Positions 42,601 through 49,090 are shown, counted from the stretch's first letter. The stretch: 64,000 nucleotides of DNA from Brachycybe producta (GCA_036925085.1 JAUPFP010000025.1:558001-622000); one strand, 5' to 3'. Numbers and translations: made by a program. Notes: generated by a model not told the origin, from the letters alone.

Positions 42601-45315
42601 ATTAATAAAATTAAAATATTTTTTATGATGGTATTTTTTAAAATACACTTTTTTTTTAAATCCAATTTTATCATTTAACTGAGTTTTATTTTTACTTTCA
42701 TGGATATATCTTTTAAAATAAACTTTTTATTAAAGGTGGGACGAATCCTAAATTTTCTCGAATCTGAATCTTTAAAGGTTCTCGAATCCTCGAATCCTTG
42801 ATATAAGAATCCTATATTATTCATTAAGAAGATACAAATAAATGAAATAATATTAAATATTAAATTATTAATAATAAAAAAACAAGTGTGGCACTCAGGG
42901 TCGCCGCCACAAGGTGATGAAATTGATGATCCGGTGCGACCAGCGAAATAGCAACAATCGCCGGTTTTTTTTTGTTAGTGAACGCTTCGTTTGGACGTCA
43001 ATGGAGTTAAAACTAATTTTACTAAAGTTTTTAACAATTTTTTTAAGGTTAGGATTCGAAAGATTCGAAAGACGAAAAAAGCGCGAAGATTCGAGTTTTC
43101 GAATCTCGAATATTTTTCAAGATTCGCGGGATTCGAATCTCCCATCTATTATCATAGTAAATTATTTGAAAACTGATTAAATTTTAACATTATTTAACTT
43201 GATAATTTTCAAACTGCTTTAAAAAGTTTATTTTAAAATATATCCTCAGGAAAATACTTTTAGCATAATCGGTTTAAAAATGATTATTCGAAACTTTATT
43301 AACTTTATTAAATTAAATTTATAAAAAAGGTAAATTTAATGGGGGAGAGAGGGGGGGGGGGGGGGTTTAGGAAGTTAATGTTGTAGGTGAGTTAAATGCA
43401 TGGCTGCATTTTTTTTTACCGACAGTAAAGTTCCTCCTCCTCGAGAAAACAACAAACAAAAATACGAAAAATGAAAGGATTTTTCATATTTGGTCAACTG
43501 GAATGTCCATCCGTCCGTCCAGTCACATAAAAAAAGACATAACTCCATCATAATCATCATTACTGGACGTGATTTCCATATTTATCCATAAAAAGGGGGA
43601 GGAAGAAGAAGAATGGAGATTTTTTTTTATCTTTCTCCCTCTTTCTCTAAATAATAAACCGCGTTTGGCCACAAAAGTCCGGCCATTGACCATTATACAT
43701 CAATGGATGTTATGGGTTTTTTACATAATTGCCTTATGTAACCCTTTCACCCCCATCCATTATACCATGGGCGGTCTTTCTCTCCTTCTCTCAAACCTCT
43801 CTGGACCAAGGTGCGCATACTAATCGTATGCTAATTTTTTGTTGGATTAAAATTGATAATTGACCCATCACTGAGCTCTCCTCCTCCCTTCAAAACTGAC
43901 CCTTACTCTCTTTTCGGACAATATCTCAAATTGAGAGGCTTTTTGGTACAAAATTCAATATGAGGGTTTTTAATCCGAAAAATGTGATATTTTGTTGTTA
44001 ACAATTTTTTGACTGATTTTTGTAATTTTGAGGGGCACACACCTGGTCCTGAGGATTAAAATTATACAAAACTTCGATCTTTTTTTGTTTGTAGTTTTTT
44101 TTCTTCTCCTAAACTACCTTAAGTGATTGAGCTACCCTTCTAGTTTCTAAAACACTTTCACGTTTTTCTTAATTGTGCTAATGAAAGCCAATAACTAAAG
44201 TTCACGGGACGTTTACACTTAAAACCCAACTTAAAGGAATTGAAAATGTTTTAGAAACTAGAAGAGTAATTATTTAAGAGTAACTATTGATAATGATTTA
44301 AATAAACGACCCTTTAGGACAAATGGTTTTAGGGCAAACGACCCTTTAGGACAAATGGTTTTAGGGCAAACGTCCCTTTAGGGCAAACGACCCTTTAGGA
44401 CAAATGGTTTTAGGGCAAATGACCCTTTAGGACAAATGGTTTTAGGGCAAATGACCCTTTAGGACAAATGGTTTTAGGGCAAACGACCCTTTAGGACAAA
44501 TGGTTTTAGGGCAAATGACCCTTTAGGACAAATGGTTTTAGGGCAAACGACCCTTTAGGACAAATGGTTTTAGGGCAAACGTCCCTTTAGGGCAAACGAC
44601 CCTTTAGGACAAATGGTTTTAGGGCAAATGACCCTTTAGGACAAATGGTTTTAGGGCAAATGACCCTTTAGGACAAATGGTTTTAGGGCAAATGACCCTT
44701 TAGGACAAATGGTTTTAGGGCAAAATGACCCTTTAGGGCAAATGGTTTTAGGGCAAACGTCCCTTTAGGGCAAATGACCCTTAAGGACAAATGGTTTTAG
44801 AGCAAACGTTCTTTTAGGTCAAATGTCCCTTTAAGGCACGTATCCTTAGGGCAAATGTCCCCTTAGGGCAATTTTTTTTAGAGCAAATGGCTTTAGGGAA
44901 AGTGTCTTTAGGGCAAATGTCTATCTCAAATAAATTTTTATTGGGTAATTTTAAAGTCTTCAATAGTTCAATTTTACCTTAATTTGAACGAAAAAAGTAA
45001 AAAATAATCTAATTTTTGTTATTCTTCAATAAACTGCAGAAAAATAACAACAGAATTTGGGAAAAAAATTTTTTATCTTTTTTCACCTTGTCTTTTCAGA
45101 CCAATGGAAGATTTCATAACTTGGGTCGATGCTTCGGCAATTAGGAGACATGTTCAAGAATATAACGAACTGGTAATAACAGAAAAAAAAGATAAAAATT
45201 GAACTTGTCAATTTGAAATAGGACTTTTCTCACAGACAGCAGACAGAGAGAGTGAACCAATAATAATAATAATTCTTATTATATTTTATTACAGAGAGAT
45301 GATTTCGACATGTGA
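24686..45315 (+). CDS. IMP3: IMP3, U3 small nucleolar ribonucleoprotein subunit
   Basis: Protein of the U3 snoRNP / small-subunit processome; with MPP10 and IMP4 it helps U3 RNA pair with pre-rRNA for 18S processing in the nucleolus. Exons: 24686-24822, 25374-25481, 41779-41853, 41968-42099, 45100-45172, 45295-45315. All have GT-AG borders, and the joined length is 546 bp, giving 181 residues (human about 184). The start [18 protein letters not shown] and the end NELRDDFDM are diagnostic of the family. Residues about 107-170 are the S4-type RNA-binding domain ([19 protein letters not shown]). The last exon codes only six residues. Intron 2 (25482-41778) holds both innexin genes. Intron 4 (42100-45099) holds a 32-bp minisatellite. 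Identification is by family knowledge and is firm. Confidence 0.95.
25012..25058. repeat. Perfect 12-bp inverted repeat in IMP3 intron 1
   Basis: AAGATGGCGTCT (25012) and AGACGCCATCTT (ending 25058) are exact inverses around a 23-bp loop. Both arms contain the AAGATGGCG core resembling YY1 sites, about 330 bp into the transcribed region. Confidence 0.6.
25755..25902. mobile_element. Diverged family B fragment
   Basis: ACAAACCAATTAGAAATTGA, CTCATAAAAGGGGCGGAGC and the end CTTGCCTGTG match the right half of family B; the left arm is unrecognisable. In IMP3 intron 2; the preceding 25482-25754 is GA-rich low complexity. Confidence 0.5.
25929..26312. mobile_element. Foldback element rich in CGATAGT / ACTATCG (family I)
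   Basis: GTTTTCACGATGATAGTT at the left is mirrored by AACTATCGCCGTGAAAAC at the right. Inside, words GATAGTTGCTGTCATGA, GTGATAGTCACTATCAC and TCATGACAG recur in both senses. The outer word GCCTTGTTT is shared with the hairpin at 6951. Confidence 0.6.
26313..26859. other. Intronic spacer, no gene seen
   Basis: A- and T-rich sequence in IMP3 intron 2 with several poly-A runs. The 70-codon frame on - is Phe/Leu/Cys-rich noise. Confidence 0.45.
26860..27066. mobile_element. Family B foldback element (hAT-like MITE)
   Basis: Ends ACAGGCATTTAGAAATCGGG and TTTCTAACTGCCTGT; arms with GGCTCCGCCC / GGGCGGAGCC; internal GTTCGACGTTGAAAAGGGCG. Only 22 bp separate it from the next copy in the same orientation, which is nearly identical over long stretches. 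Confidence 0.85.
27089..27295. mobile_element. Family B foldback element (hAT-like MITE)
   Basis: Near-identical tandem partner of the previous copy. The right end is decayed (AAATGTCTG). An open frame of 126 codons across both copies exists only because the copies are young and similar; it is not a gene. Confidence 0.85.
27296..27574. mobile_element. Family C element, single copy
   Basis: Starts at CGACACATAAGAGTTAAATG, contains AATTCAAATTAAATGTGTTT and ACAGGGCTCTGTAGATCATT, and ends GGTGTGTACTAGGTATA. Inverse orientation relative to the 45410 copy; its first bases are lost against the family B end. Confidence 0.65.
27585..28092. mobile_element. Two family A foldback elements
   Basis: Copies at about 27585-27810 and 27855-28092, each with GTTTTAGAAACTAGA or a variant, TTTCAAAATAAGCTTTTTAT, GCAGACGA, AAAGTTTATTT and the end GAGCTACCCTTCTAGTTT. 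They stop about 125 bp before the stop codon side of the innexin gene. Confidence 0.7.
28217..29251 (-). CDS. Innexin (gap-junction channel protein), nested gene 1
   Basis: Complete intronless frame, 344 residues, start [11 protein letters not shown]. Innexins form gap-junction channels and hemichannels in invertebrates. Four membrane segments are visible at about 24-44, 93-109, 158-178 and 241-263. Extracellular loop 1 has Cys54 and Cys69, loop 2 has Cys209 and Cys230, the usual two-per-loop pattern. The signature YYQWV appears as YYKWV (88-92), and the membrane-2 Pro is kept (FYFPRYIW). The sequence GDWFIFTLL near the end is typical of arthropod members. The length is ordinary and the cytoplasmic tail short. 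Possible N-glycosylation sites: NLT at 74 and NRS at 216. It lies in IMP3 intron 2 on the opposite strand and head to head with the second innexin, 1.1 kb away. The isoform cannot be named. Confidence 0.95.
   Translation of the reverse strand: MLDLVSAFKGLIHRDKVVTDHQIFFLQYKAIAVLLLALGATVTTEQYFGKPITCSKVGKLDETFINTICWNSGNLTTPVEKKTLKLDYYKWVGFFLFLEALVFYFPRYIWNVIEGGKIKQLVSGINVLSNAKADNKIRLLIDYLKHSSGNHAMYSYGFFTCEVLYFVNILCQMIVTNMFLEGDFHKIGKEAIRFQRETTASVFPKLVNCSFANLVNRSGSMELREDHSLCVLSMSGINEKIFGYLWIVFVVLIGLNGWTVADRIFLFASLPKRVRKLAEHNHCIHYTVINKLVQKIDYGDWFIFTLLSENLSQNNIEKVLDGYLNENLEKSSKKYLETSAQTGL
29252..29740. promoter_or_regulatory. Shared 5' region between the divergent innexins (first part)
   Basis: The 1117 bp from 29252 to 30368 separate two head-to-head start codons and must hold both promoters. 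An (ATT)n tract is at 29293-29312. TTTCGCTTTCGA words recur near 29384-29421 and, inverted, CTCGAAAGTGAAAGG near 30180. No clear TATA box or start site could be assigned. Confidence 0.4.
29741..30050. repeat. pogo/Tigger-like end followed by degenerate GATAATCGAC array
   Basis: Begins TACAGTAGAACGTCGATTATCGG: CAGT after a TA, as in pogo/Tigger terminal repeats. From about 29855 the word GGTTCCGATAATCGACG, or variants, recurs about ten times at irregular 15-30 bp spacing. No matching right terminus is evident. It occupies the middle of the shared innexin promoter region. Confidence 0.6.
30346..30363 (+). promoter_or_regulatory. Probable 3' splice site just before the innexin start
   Basis: A run of T and G (TTTTTTTTGTTGTTGTTGTAG) ends in TAG at 30361-30363, five bases before the ATG (CAAACATG). 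It is a textbook acceptor, so a 5' UTR intron, or a trans-spliced leader, is likely for the + strand innexin. Confidence 0.5.
30369..31424 (+). CDS. Innexin (gap-junction channel protein), nested gene 2
   Basis: Complete intronless frame, 351 residues, start [13 protein letters not shown]. It shares the layout of its divergent neighbour: four membrane segments at about 26-46, 99-116, 163-184 and 246-270. Loop 1 cysteines are Cys56 and Cys74 (YCWHQGTL), loop 2 cysteines Cys219 and Cys237. YYKWV is at 94-98, the Pro in FYIPRYVW is kept, and GDWFILSQF is near the end. NET at 229 is a possible glycosylation site in loop 2. The two proteins share the YYKWV variant and intronless structure, so they look like an old inverted duplication, but they are well diverged. 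The gene is on the same strand as IMP3 and within its intron 2. The 3' UTR carries a family B element. Confidence 0.95.
   Translation: MPKLDFVKAFDEISKPKEVVSDNALFVVHYKGLPLMFLVFGMLALSKQYVGKPILCQEPPDSKVLSGTTVTAYCWHQGTLKSATNPPDELNLDYYKWVSFFFIILAVVFYIPRYVWRVFEGGKLKQLLEGCRSDLFNVKEKHCGDLASYVRNTRGTHHFYAVKYFACEGLNFALVVVTFVMTNVFLDWNFSAIGMDAISFGAHTEKNVAKRVFPSLVRCLYHPMDTSKNETTGQVLCVLPLSELNEEMFGLVFVLYVFLLVANTGLLVYRMILLFFPYVRVQGLLYQSVYADQEVIECVLTRGKYTDIGDWFILSQFCTNLDAVQFKALLQGLAEESQTSPMSMGEVCELL
31512..31717. mobile_element. Family B element in the innexin 3' UTR, with target duplication
   Basis: Ends ACAGGTTGTTAGAATTAGG and CCTAATTCTAACAACCTGT; arms with GGCTCCGCCC / GGACGGAGCC. The exact 9-bp word GCCCAAGAG lies on both sides (31503-31511 and 31718-31726). 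It sits 88 bp after the stop codon, before the only clear poly(A) signal, so it should be part of the mRNA and would fold into a long hairpin. Confidence 0.85.
32035..32040 (+). terminator. Poly(A) signal for the + strand innexin
   Basis: AATAAA about 610 bp after the stop codon, following unique 3' UTR-like sequence and preceding AT-rich DNA. It is the first canonical hexamer downstream of the gene. Confidence 0.5.
32129..32512. mobile_element. Family D element interrupted by a family B relative
   Basis: Starts GGCTCGGATTTTTATGAAAT with a (CAT)n tract. It breaks at about 32263, resumes at about 32413 with AAGGCTGGTTTAGAGGCTAG and the facing GTTCTAGCCTCTCATCC, and ends in a truncated right arm. 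Confidence 0.65.
32264..32412. mobile_element. Diverged family B-type foldback nested in family D
   Basis: GGCAGAAGCAGTTGGGCGCA at the left is mirrored by TACGCCCAACTGCC at the right; AGCCAGAAAAAT faces ATTTTTCTGGCT; AAAAGGGCAAGGC is also seen. Arms differ from main family B, so it is a sister family. It lies at the AAAAAAGG junction of the host element. Confidence 0.65.
32513..33687. other. Intronic spacer, no gene recognised
   Basis: Unique sequence in IMP3 intron 2. GGCGC(T/C)AT words occur at 32693 and 32960. G-runs are at about 33078-33095 and 33247. A GGTGGT/GAGGAG purine block is at 33330-33370. Short frames here are low-complexity. Confidence 0.4.
33688..34545. mobile_element. Three family A foldback elements in a row
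   Basis: Copies at about 33688-33950, 34030-34255 and 34330-34545. The first two are among the best preserved: AAGAAACTAGAAGGGTAGCT or a variant at the left, TTGATATCTTTCAAAATAAG inside, and GAGCTACCCTTCTAGTTTCT at the right. Flanks repeat TTAAAACCACCTTAA and GAACAGCTGATT, suggesting a longer original unit. Confidence 0.75.
34546..35654. other. Intronic spacer, no gene recognised
   Basis: A short palindrome, GAAATTTTAAAGTTTAAACTTTAAAATTTC, spans about 34552-34581. From about 34920 the sequence is G- and T-rich with several G-runs. The 73-codon frame at 35268-35489 has no ATG-context or motif support. Confidence 0.4.
35655..36720. repeat. Tandem array derived from family A
   Basis: The left-arm word GTTAGAAACTGGAATAGTAA (with variants) begins at about 35661, 35843, 36006, 36181 and 36380: five head-to-tail units of about 165-200 bp. 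Each has GATGATATCTTGAAAAATAA and TGTCGTAAAAAGTTTAC in the same order. The array closes at about 36640-36720 with a normal right arm (AAGTTTATTTTGAAAGATAG to GAGCTACTCTTCTAGTTTCT). A foldback element has become a satellite. Confidence 0.7.
36721..37546. other. Intronic spacer, no gene confirmed
   Basis: 36880-36990 is GC-richer and ends in a good donor-like CCCAAG/GTAAGA at 36990, but the upstream side has no clear acceptor and the protein is unrecognisable. TTTTTTTACCC/GGGTTAAAAAAAA near 37157-37225 forms an inverted repeat around CAGACATGTTTCAGTCTGAG. A long G-run lies at about 37350. Confidence 0.35.
37547..37885. mobile_element. Family C element plus inverted fragment
   Basis: Main copy 37547-37849: ACCTAGTACATACACCTGAT to GTGTGTACAAAGGTATA. 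It is followed at once by TACCTTGTACACGCATGAAT in the opposite sense (about 37854-37885), the start of a second, truncated copy. This reproduces on a small scale the inverted dimer at 20254. Confidence 0.75.
37886..38814. other. Intronic spacer, no gene recognised
   Basis: Contains repeated GTAGGTCAC words near 37904-37940, unique sequence, a CCTCCT tract near 38430 and (GA)n at about 38680-38696. Short frames show no domain. Confidence 0.4.
38815..39315. repeat. Degenerate minisatellite
   Basis: The words CACCAAATTGAATAAACACC, AATTGGAACAAGTGCCAATA and AGGCCAGGTGCCAATTGG repeat in varying order over about 500 bp. One higher-order segment recurs after about 178 bp (39048 and 39226). A 140-codon frame on - (Leu/Phe/Trp-rich) is a by-product of the repeat. 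Confidence 0.7.
39316..39839. other. Intronic spacer, no gene seen
   Basis: G-runs at about 39414 and 39700, a (CAT)n tract at about 39612-39636, otherwise AT-rich. Short frames of Lys/Phe/His-rich composition are not credible. Confidence 0.4.
39840..39990. mobile_element. Degraded family A element
   Basis: AAATAAAACGTTTTAATGG faces AAAATGTTTATTTTGCAAAT, and the right end reads TTTACTATTCTAGTTTTTAA. The left terminus is not clear. Confidence 0.45.
40053..40254. mobile_element. Family B element with exact target duplication
   Basis: Ends ACAGGCAATTAGAAAACGGG and TCGATTTCTAATTGCCTGT. The 8-bp word TTTAAAAG flanks both ends (40045-40052 and 40255-40262), as expected for hAT transposons. Arms GGCTCCGCCC / GGGCGGAGCC; internal GTTCGACGTTGAAAAGGGCG. 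Confidence 0.85.
40686..40946. mobile_element. Family B element, inverted, plus a truncated extra end
   Basis: Complete copy 40686-40892, whose central part runs opposite to the copy at 40053 (ATGCTCCGCCCTTTTCAACG). It is followed by CAAATTAGAAGTTGCCGTTG and TTTGCCTGTTC at 40905-40946, a leftover end of another copy. Confidence 0.75.
40947..41410. other. Intronic spacer, no gene seen
   Basis: C-rich repeats TTATCCCCTCTAAC / CTTCTAACCCCC near 41200-41265 form a small degenerate repeat. Otherwise AT-rich. Confidence 0.4.
41411..41737. mobile_element. Family D foldback element, complete
   Basis: Exact outer ends GAGCTCGGATTTTTATGCA and TGCATAAAAATCCGAGCTC, with TA on both sides as likely target duplication. 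Centre GGTTAGAGGCTAGA facing TCCTAGCCTCTAACC, plus a (GAT)n tract. Ends 41 bp before IMP3 exon 3, so it lies inside the last stretch of intron 2, just upstream of the acceptor. Confidence 0.8.
42180..42735. mobile_element. Degraded family A-like sequence in IMP3 intron 4
   Basis: GATATCTTTTAAAATAAAC occurs at about 42270, 42551 and 42708, with ATCTTTTAAAGTAAGCTTTT at 42365. Terminal CTAGTTTC words are lost. An old cluster, AT-rich. Confidence 0.4.
42736..43144. mobile_element. Family F element
   Basis: Starts GTGGGACGAATCC and ends GGATTCGAATCTCCCA. Contains TCCTCGAATCCTTGATATAA, GGCACTCAGGGTCGCC, CAACAATCGCCGG and GACGTCAATGGAGTTAAAAC, in the same order as the copy at 46267 and inverted to the copy at 18759. 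No internal tandem expansion here. Confidence 0.75.
43145..44104. other. Intronic spacer, no gene recognised
   Basis: Lies in IMP3 intron 4. G-run at 43350-43366. 43380-43830 has mixed composition, with short frames on both strands lacking known motifs. Otherwise AT-rich. Confidence 0.4.
44105..44280. mobile_element. Family A ends, right arm then left arm
   Basis: GAGCTACCCTTCTAGTTTCT at about 44128, then 90 bp later GTTTTAGAAACTAGAAGAGT at 44251. The order is reversed compared with a normal element: two neighbouring copies lost their outer halves, or the minisatellite that follows arose within one. Confidence 0.5.
44306..44938. repeat. 32-bp minisatellite in IMP3 intron 4
   Basis: Unit ACCCTTTAGGACAAATGGTT then TTAGGGCAAATG (32 bp), about 19 copies. 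They are nearly perfect from 44309 to 44740 and decay toward the right. Variant units have CGTCCC instead of TGACCC, in a recurring order, so short blocks were duplicated together. Ends about 160 bp before IMP3 exon 5. Confidence 0.9.
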
Positions 45316-45409
45316 AAAAAAAAATTTGGACTGGACACAACAACATTTGAATTATTTCAATTAACAAAAACAAAAGTAAATATCATGCACTTAACATAAA
45401 TTCTCTTAT

Positions 45410-45720
45410 ACCTAGTACACACACCTGATAATTTAAATGCATTTAAATAATAAACGTGTTCTACAGAGCCCTGTGAAGGACAAACAAACAATATGTCGTC
45501 GAATTCAATTTTTATTCAGTTAATTAATCTGAAAATATTGAGTTAATTAACTTAAATATAATTATATAAACTATTGACAAAAATATTGATTTAGTATTCC
45601 AATTTATAATATTAATAATAAAGTCAATTTTTATCTGGTTCATGTCCTTAACTGGATTCCGTATAATTCACCTAAATACATTTAATTCGAATTCATTTAA
45701 CTCATTTGTGTTTACAAGGT
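45410..45720. mobile_element. Family C element just after IMP3
   Basis: ACCTAGTACACACACCTGAT at the left, GTGTTTACAAGGT at the right, flanked by TA. Begins 95 bp after the IMP3 stop codon. It carries AATAAA at 45449-45454 and again near 45613, the first such hexamers after the gene. Confidence 0.75.
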
Positions 45721-46266
45721 ATTACGATTTTTAATAGAAGAAAGGAAAAATAAGAGTATTATGAACGTATTTAATGTCCATTCTTACTTTTTAGAAAAAA
45801 AAATTCTTCGTATCTTCTTTTTCTTTTTTGCTTATTTGTTTGAGGATAGAAAATAAAATATGTCAATACCAAATTGTGATAAAGGTACCAAACACAAAAA
45901 ATTGCAACAATAACAACAAAAGATACAGAAAAATGCTGTCAAGTTCAAAGGAAGTTTTTTTTTTTTGAAAAAAAAAATGGTTTTTGGTGAAAGATAAGAA
46001 AGAAAAATTCACGATTAAACGTGCATTTCAGAAAATATACCTGTTATTGAACCTATATTATATTTGTAAAACTTGAACAATGGGGGGAGGAGAGGAGGAG
46101 GAGGCCCGGCTGGGAGGGAGGGGGGGGGGAGGGAACACGGGAGCTCCGAGTCCCGACCCCCTGTCTGAAAGAATTTCTATCAGTTATCGTGAACTTTGAA
46201 GTTTTTTGTTGGCTGGAAATTGTAAATAATTCTTTAATGTGGTTTTGAAAGTGTAAAAACTTAGAA
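45721..46266. other. Spacer, no gene seen
   Basis: A-rich low complexity, then a G-rich block at 46081-46150 with several G-runs. No gene. Confidence 0.45.
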
Positions 46267-46664
46267 GTGGGACGAATCCGGATTCTAAAAGGTTCTCGAA
46301 TCTCTCGAATCTTCTTGAATCTCTCGAATCCTTCATATAAAAATCCTAATATTATTCATTAAGAAGATACAAATAAATGAAATAATATTAAATATTAAGT
46401 TATTAATGGCACTCAGATTCGCCACAAGGTGATGATATTGGTGATCCGGTTCGACCACCGAAATTGCAACAATCGCCGGGTTTTTTTTGTCAGTGAACGC
46501 TTCTATTGCACGTCAATGTAAAACTAATTTTGTCAAAGTTTTTAACAGTTTTTTTAAGGTTTGGATTCGAAAAATTCGAAAGACGAAAAAAAGCGCAAAG
46601 ATTCGAGTTTTCAAATCTCGAATATTTTTCAAGATTCGCGAGATTCGAGGATTCGAATGTCCCA
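46267..46664. mobile_element. Family F element
   Basis: Starts GTGGGACGAATCC, ends GAGGATTCGAATGTCCCA. Same internal order as the 42736 copy (CACTCAGATTCGCC, CAACAATCGCCGGG, CACGTCAATGTAAAAC, AAAGACGAAAAAAAGCGCAA). The overlapping 70- and 101-codon frames are non-genic. Confidence 0.75.
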
Positions 46665-47194
46665 TACCTAGTTCTAGTGAAAGGTTTGTACTTGAATAAA
46701 TTTGTTCTTGTTATAAAAAGGAAAAGTGGTTTAATAATAAAAAAAGGGAATGGAATTTATTTATTCAAACAAATAGGGAGAAAGATGAAGAAAAAAGATT
46801 CATTTCTTTGAAGAAAATTCCCCTCCCCCCCTTCCTCTTTTTAAAAATTAGTAAATAAAAAATTGTTATTCTTTTGTTACAATGACCACATTGGTTCTAC
46901 TGGACCGGTTTTTTAATTCGGGACGGCCCACATGAGAATTTCAAATGTGAAGGAGAAAAAGAGATAGATGACCAGAACCAATTTTATGGAATTATTATAC
47001 TGAGAGTTAGTATTGTTTCATTTTTCAAAGGGTTAACCAAAAAAAAAAGGAAGTTTACAAAAAATGGAATTTGGTTAATAAGTAATTGAAAAATATGAAT
47101 TTTTTTTAAAGGTGGTTTTAATGTGTAAAACGCCCCTCGAATTATAATTATTCTGTTGTTTTTTTCAGAATCAACAATAAAGAGAACTTGAAAA
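46665..47194. other. Spacer, no gene seen
   Basis: Mixed AT-rich sequence with a C-run at about 46820. The 83-codon frame on - at 46984-47235 overlaps the next element and is not credible. Confidence 0.45.
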
Positions 47195-47920
47195 AAAACT
47201 AGAACGGTAGTTTTATCACTTAATTGTATTTTCATGTTAATATCTTTTAAAATAAACTTTTTAGGTGAGTTTGAAAACGGCCCAACTTTAAACAGACATT
47301 ATTTTTGTATATAAAAAGTTTTATTTTGAAATATATCGTCATGAAAATACATCCCTTAAGCGACTGAGCTACTATTCTAGTTTCGAAAACACTTTCAAGT
47401 TTCTCTTTAATTTTTACTAAGAAAAAACGAAAATTTAAATATATTGTCTGTTTTAACTTGGGATCATTTTCAAACTGACATAAAAAAGCTTATTTTAAAA
47501 GATATCTCAACATGAAAATACACTGAAGTGATTTAGCTACCCTTCTAGTTTCTAAAACAGTCAAGTTTCCGTTCATTTTGCACCTGATTTGAATAACCAG
47601 AGTTGTTACAAAGTAGAATAGACTTATGTGAATTTACTGTATTGGTGGAAGATTGAAGATGGAAGATTTTTCAAGCTTTTAAGAAGCAAACTTTGAGAAG
47701 AAATTGAAAGTGTTTTTAAAAACTAGAAAAGTCAAAAAGCAAAACTAAAAGGATTTTCTAAAATAAACTCTTTAAATAGCGCAGAATTTCAAAATTATTG
47801 TTGGCTTTTAAAGTTGGGTAATTTTGAAACTCAAATAAAAAGCTTATTTTAAAAGATATCAATATGAAATTACTCTTAAGCGATTGAGCTACCCTTCTAG
47901 TTTCTAAAACACTTTCAAGA
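47195..47920. mobile_element. Three family A foldback elements
   Basis: Copies at about 47195-47405, 47410-47575 (left arm largely lost) and 47690-47920. Right ends ACTATTCTAGTTTCGAAAAC, GCTACCCTTCTAGTTTCTAA (twice). TTTAGGTGAGTTTGAAAACG and GCAGACAT-like loops are typical. Confidence 0.65.
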
Positions 47921-48423
47921 TTCTCTTAATTTTGTTCTTCTGAAAGGCTTGTTACTAATCAAGAATTCGAGGGGCGTTTACACTTTAAAACTAGATTAAC
48001 AGTTGGCGGTATTCGGTTTTATATGATATTTATGTAAATTATGCAAATTAGGTGTTAGGCAAAGAAAAACCTCATCTTGCTTAAAAGAATGTTTTGTGTT
48101 AATTAACTTCCTTGAATCACATTCTTTAAGAAGTTCTTTTTTTTAGTTTTCGACAAAAACTATTAATATTTATATGTAATAAGGAAATTAAATATTCATT
48201 AGGTACATTTTAAACTCTATCTAGCCTTTTTTCAAAAATGGTTTATTTTCATCATCATAATTTATATTTTTAAATTATATTAATTAATATAATTTAAAAA
48301 TATAAATATAATTTATATTTTTAAATTATATTAATAAGTAAAAATAAATTATGCTTTTTTTTCTTCAAATAAGTACTGTTTAGAGGCTAGAGTAAACCTA
48401 CAATTAAAATTCTTCCGCTTCTT
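47921..48423. other. AT-rich spacer with palindrome and family D fragment
   Basis: ATTTATATTTTTAAATTATA and its inverse recur at 48258-48345, forming an AT-only palindrome. GTTTAGAGGCTAGAG at about 48379 is a remnant of the family D centre. Confidence 0.45.
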
Positions 48424-48493
48424 CTGCAAAAAGTGGTCAGTGTGTGGCCGAAGCCGACCACTGGAGTGGACTTTATTCGACCACTTTTTGCAG
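48424..48493. repeat. Perfect 15-bp inverted repeat
   Basis: CTGCAAAAAGTGGTC (48424-48438) and GACCACTTTTTGCAG (48479-48493) are exact inverses; the loop contains a second, imperfect GACCACTGGAGTGGA hairpin. Possibly ends of a very short element. Confidence 0.6.
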
Positions 48494-48527
48494 TTCATGC
48501 AACTACCCTATCACCCCTTCCCAACAG

Positions 48528-48619
48528 CTATCTTTCGCCGTATAATTTGAAGAGACCGTGGCGCCACTATGTGGAGTTCAAAAGAACTACTCTTCCAAAT
48601 TTTCAATTGAAAGTGAATG
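48528..48619 (+). CDS. Candidate internal exon, unknown protein
   Basis: A 92-bp segment between a good acceptor (CACCCCTTCCCAACAG) and a good donor (AATG/GTGAGA). It is open in one frame for 30 codons, including YNLKRPWRHYVEF and TLPNFQLKVNG. Composition is more balanced than the flanks. I do not recognise the peptide, and no partner exon was found between IMP3 and SEC22. Confidence 0.25.
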
Positions 48620-48654
48620 GTGAGAACAGACCTTAGACCACTCAAGGTCTAAGG

Positions 48655-48990
48655 TCGGTCCTGACCATGGTTTGGAGACCTGGACCGTGACCTGAGAAAC
48701 TTAACTTGGAGACAGGTTGTAAAACCTGATTATGTCTTAGATTACTTGACCATGACTTAAGGGCCATAAGAGACCTAAGCATGACCTGAGAAACTTGACC
48801 TTACGTTTGAGGAACTGACCATGGCTTGAATGACTTGACCAAGGCTCGGAGGACTTCACCATGATTCGAGAGCCCTGACCATGGCCCGAAAGACCGTAAT
48901 ATGACCCGACAGGCTTGATCATGACCCAAACGAGCTTACTGTGACCTGAAGGACCGTACTATGACCGGACAGCATTGACCATGACCCACC
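48655..48990. repeat. Degenerate minisatellite
   Basis: The words GACCATGACC, TTGACCATGACTT, CCTGAGAAACTTGACC and GAGGACTTCACCATGA recur about every 28-31 bp, roughly eleven times with strong divergence. Lies just beyond the 3' end of SEC22. Confidence 0.6.
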
Positions 48991-49084
48991 CATAGAGTTC
49001 AAGTGACGTTTTGATGTTGAAAGTCAGTTTAACAATTTATCGAACAAGGTGTAAACGTAGCGCTTTATCGAAACAGATAACTTT

Positions 49085-49090
49085 TTTATT
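49085..49090 (-). terminator. Poly(A) signal for SEC22
   Basis: AATAAA on - (TTTATT on +) 105 bp after the SEC22 stop codon; the first canonical hexamer downstream. Confidence 0.6.

Noticed and set aside
44306..44938. Plant-type telomere (TTTAGGG)n
   Set aside because: The heptamer occurs once per 32-bp unit, not in tandem, so it is an ordinary minisatellite.
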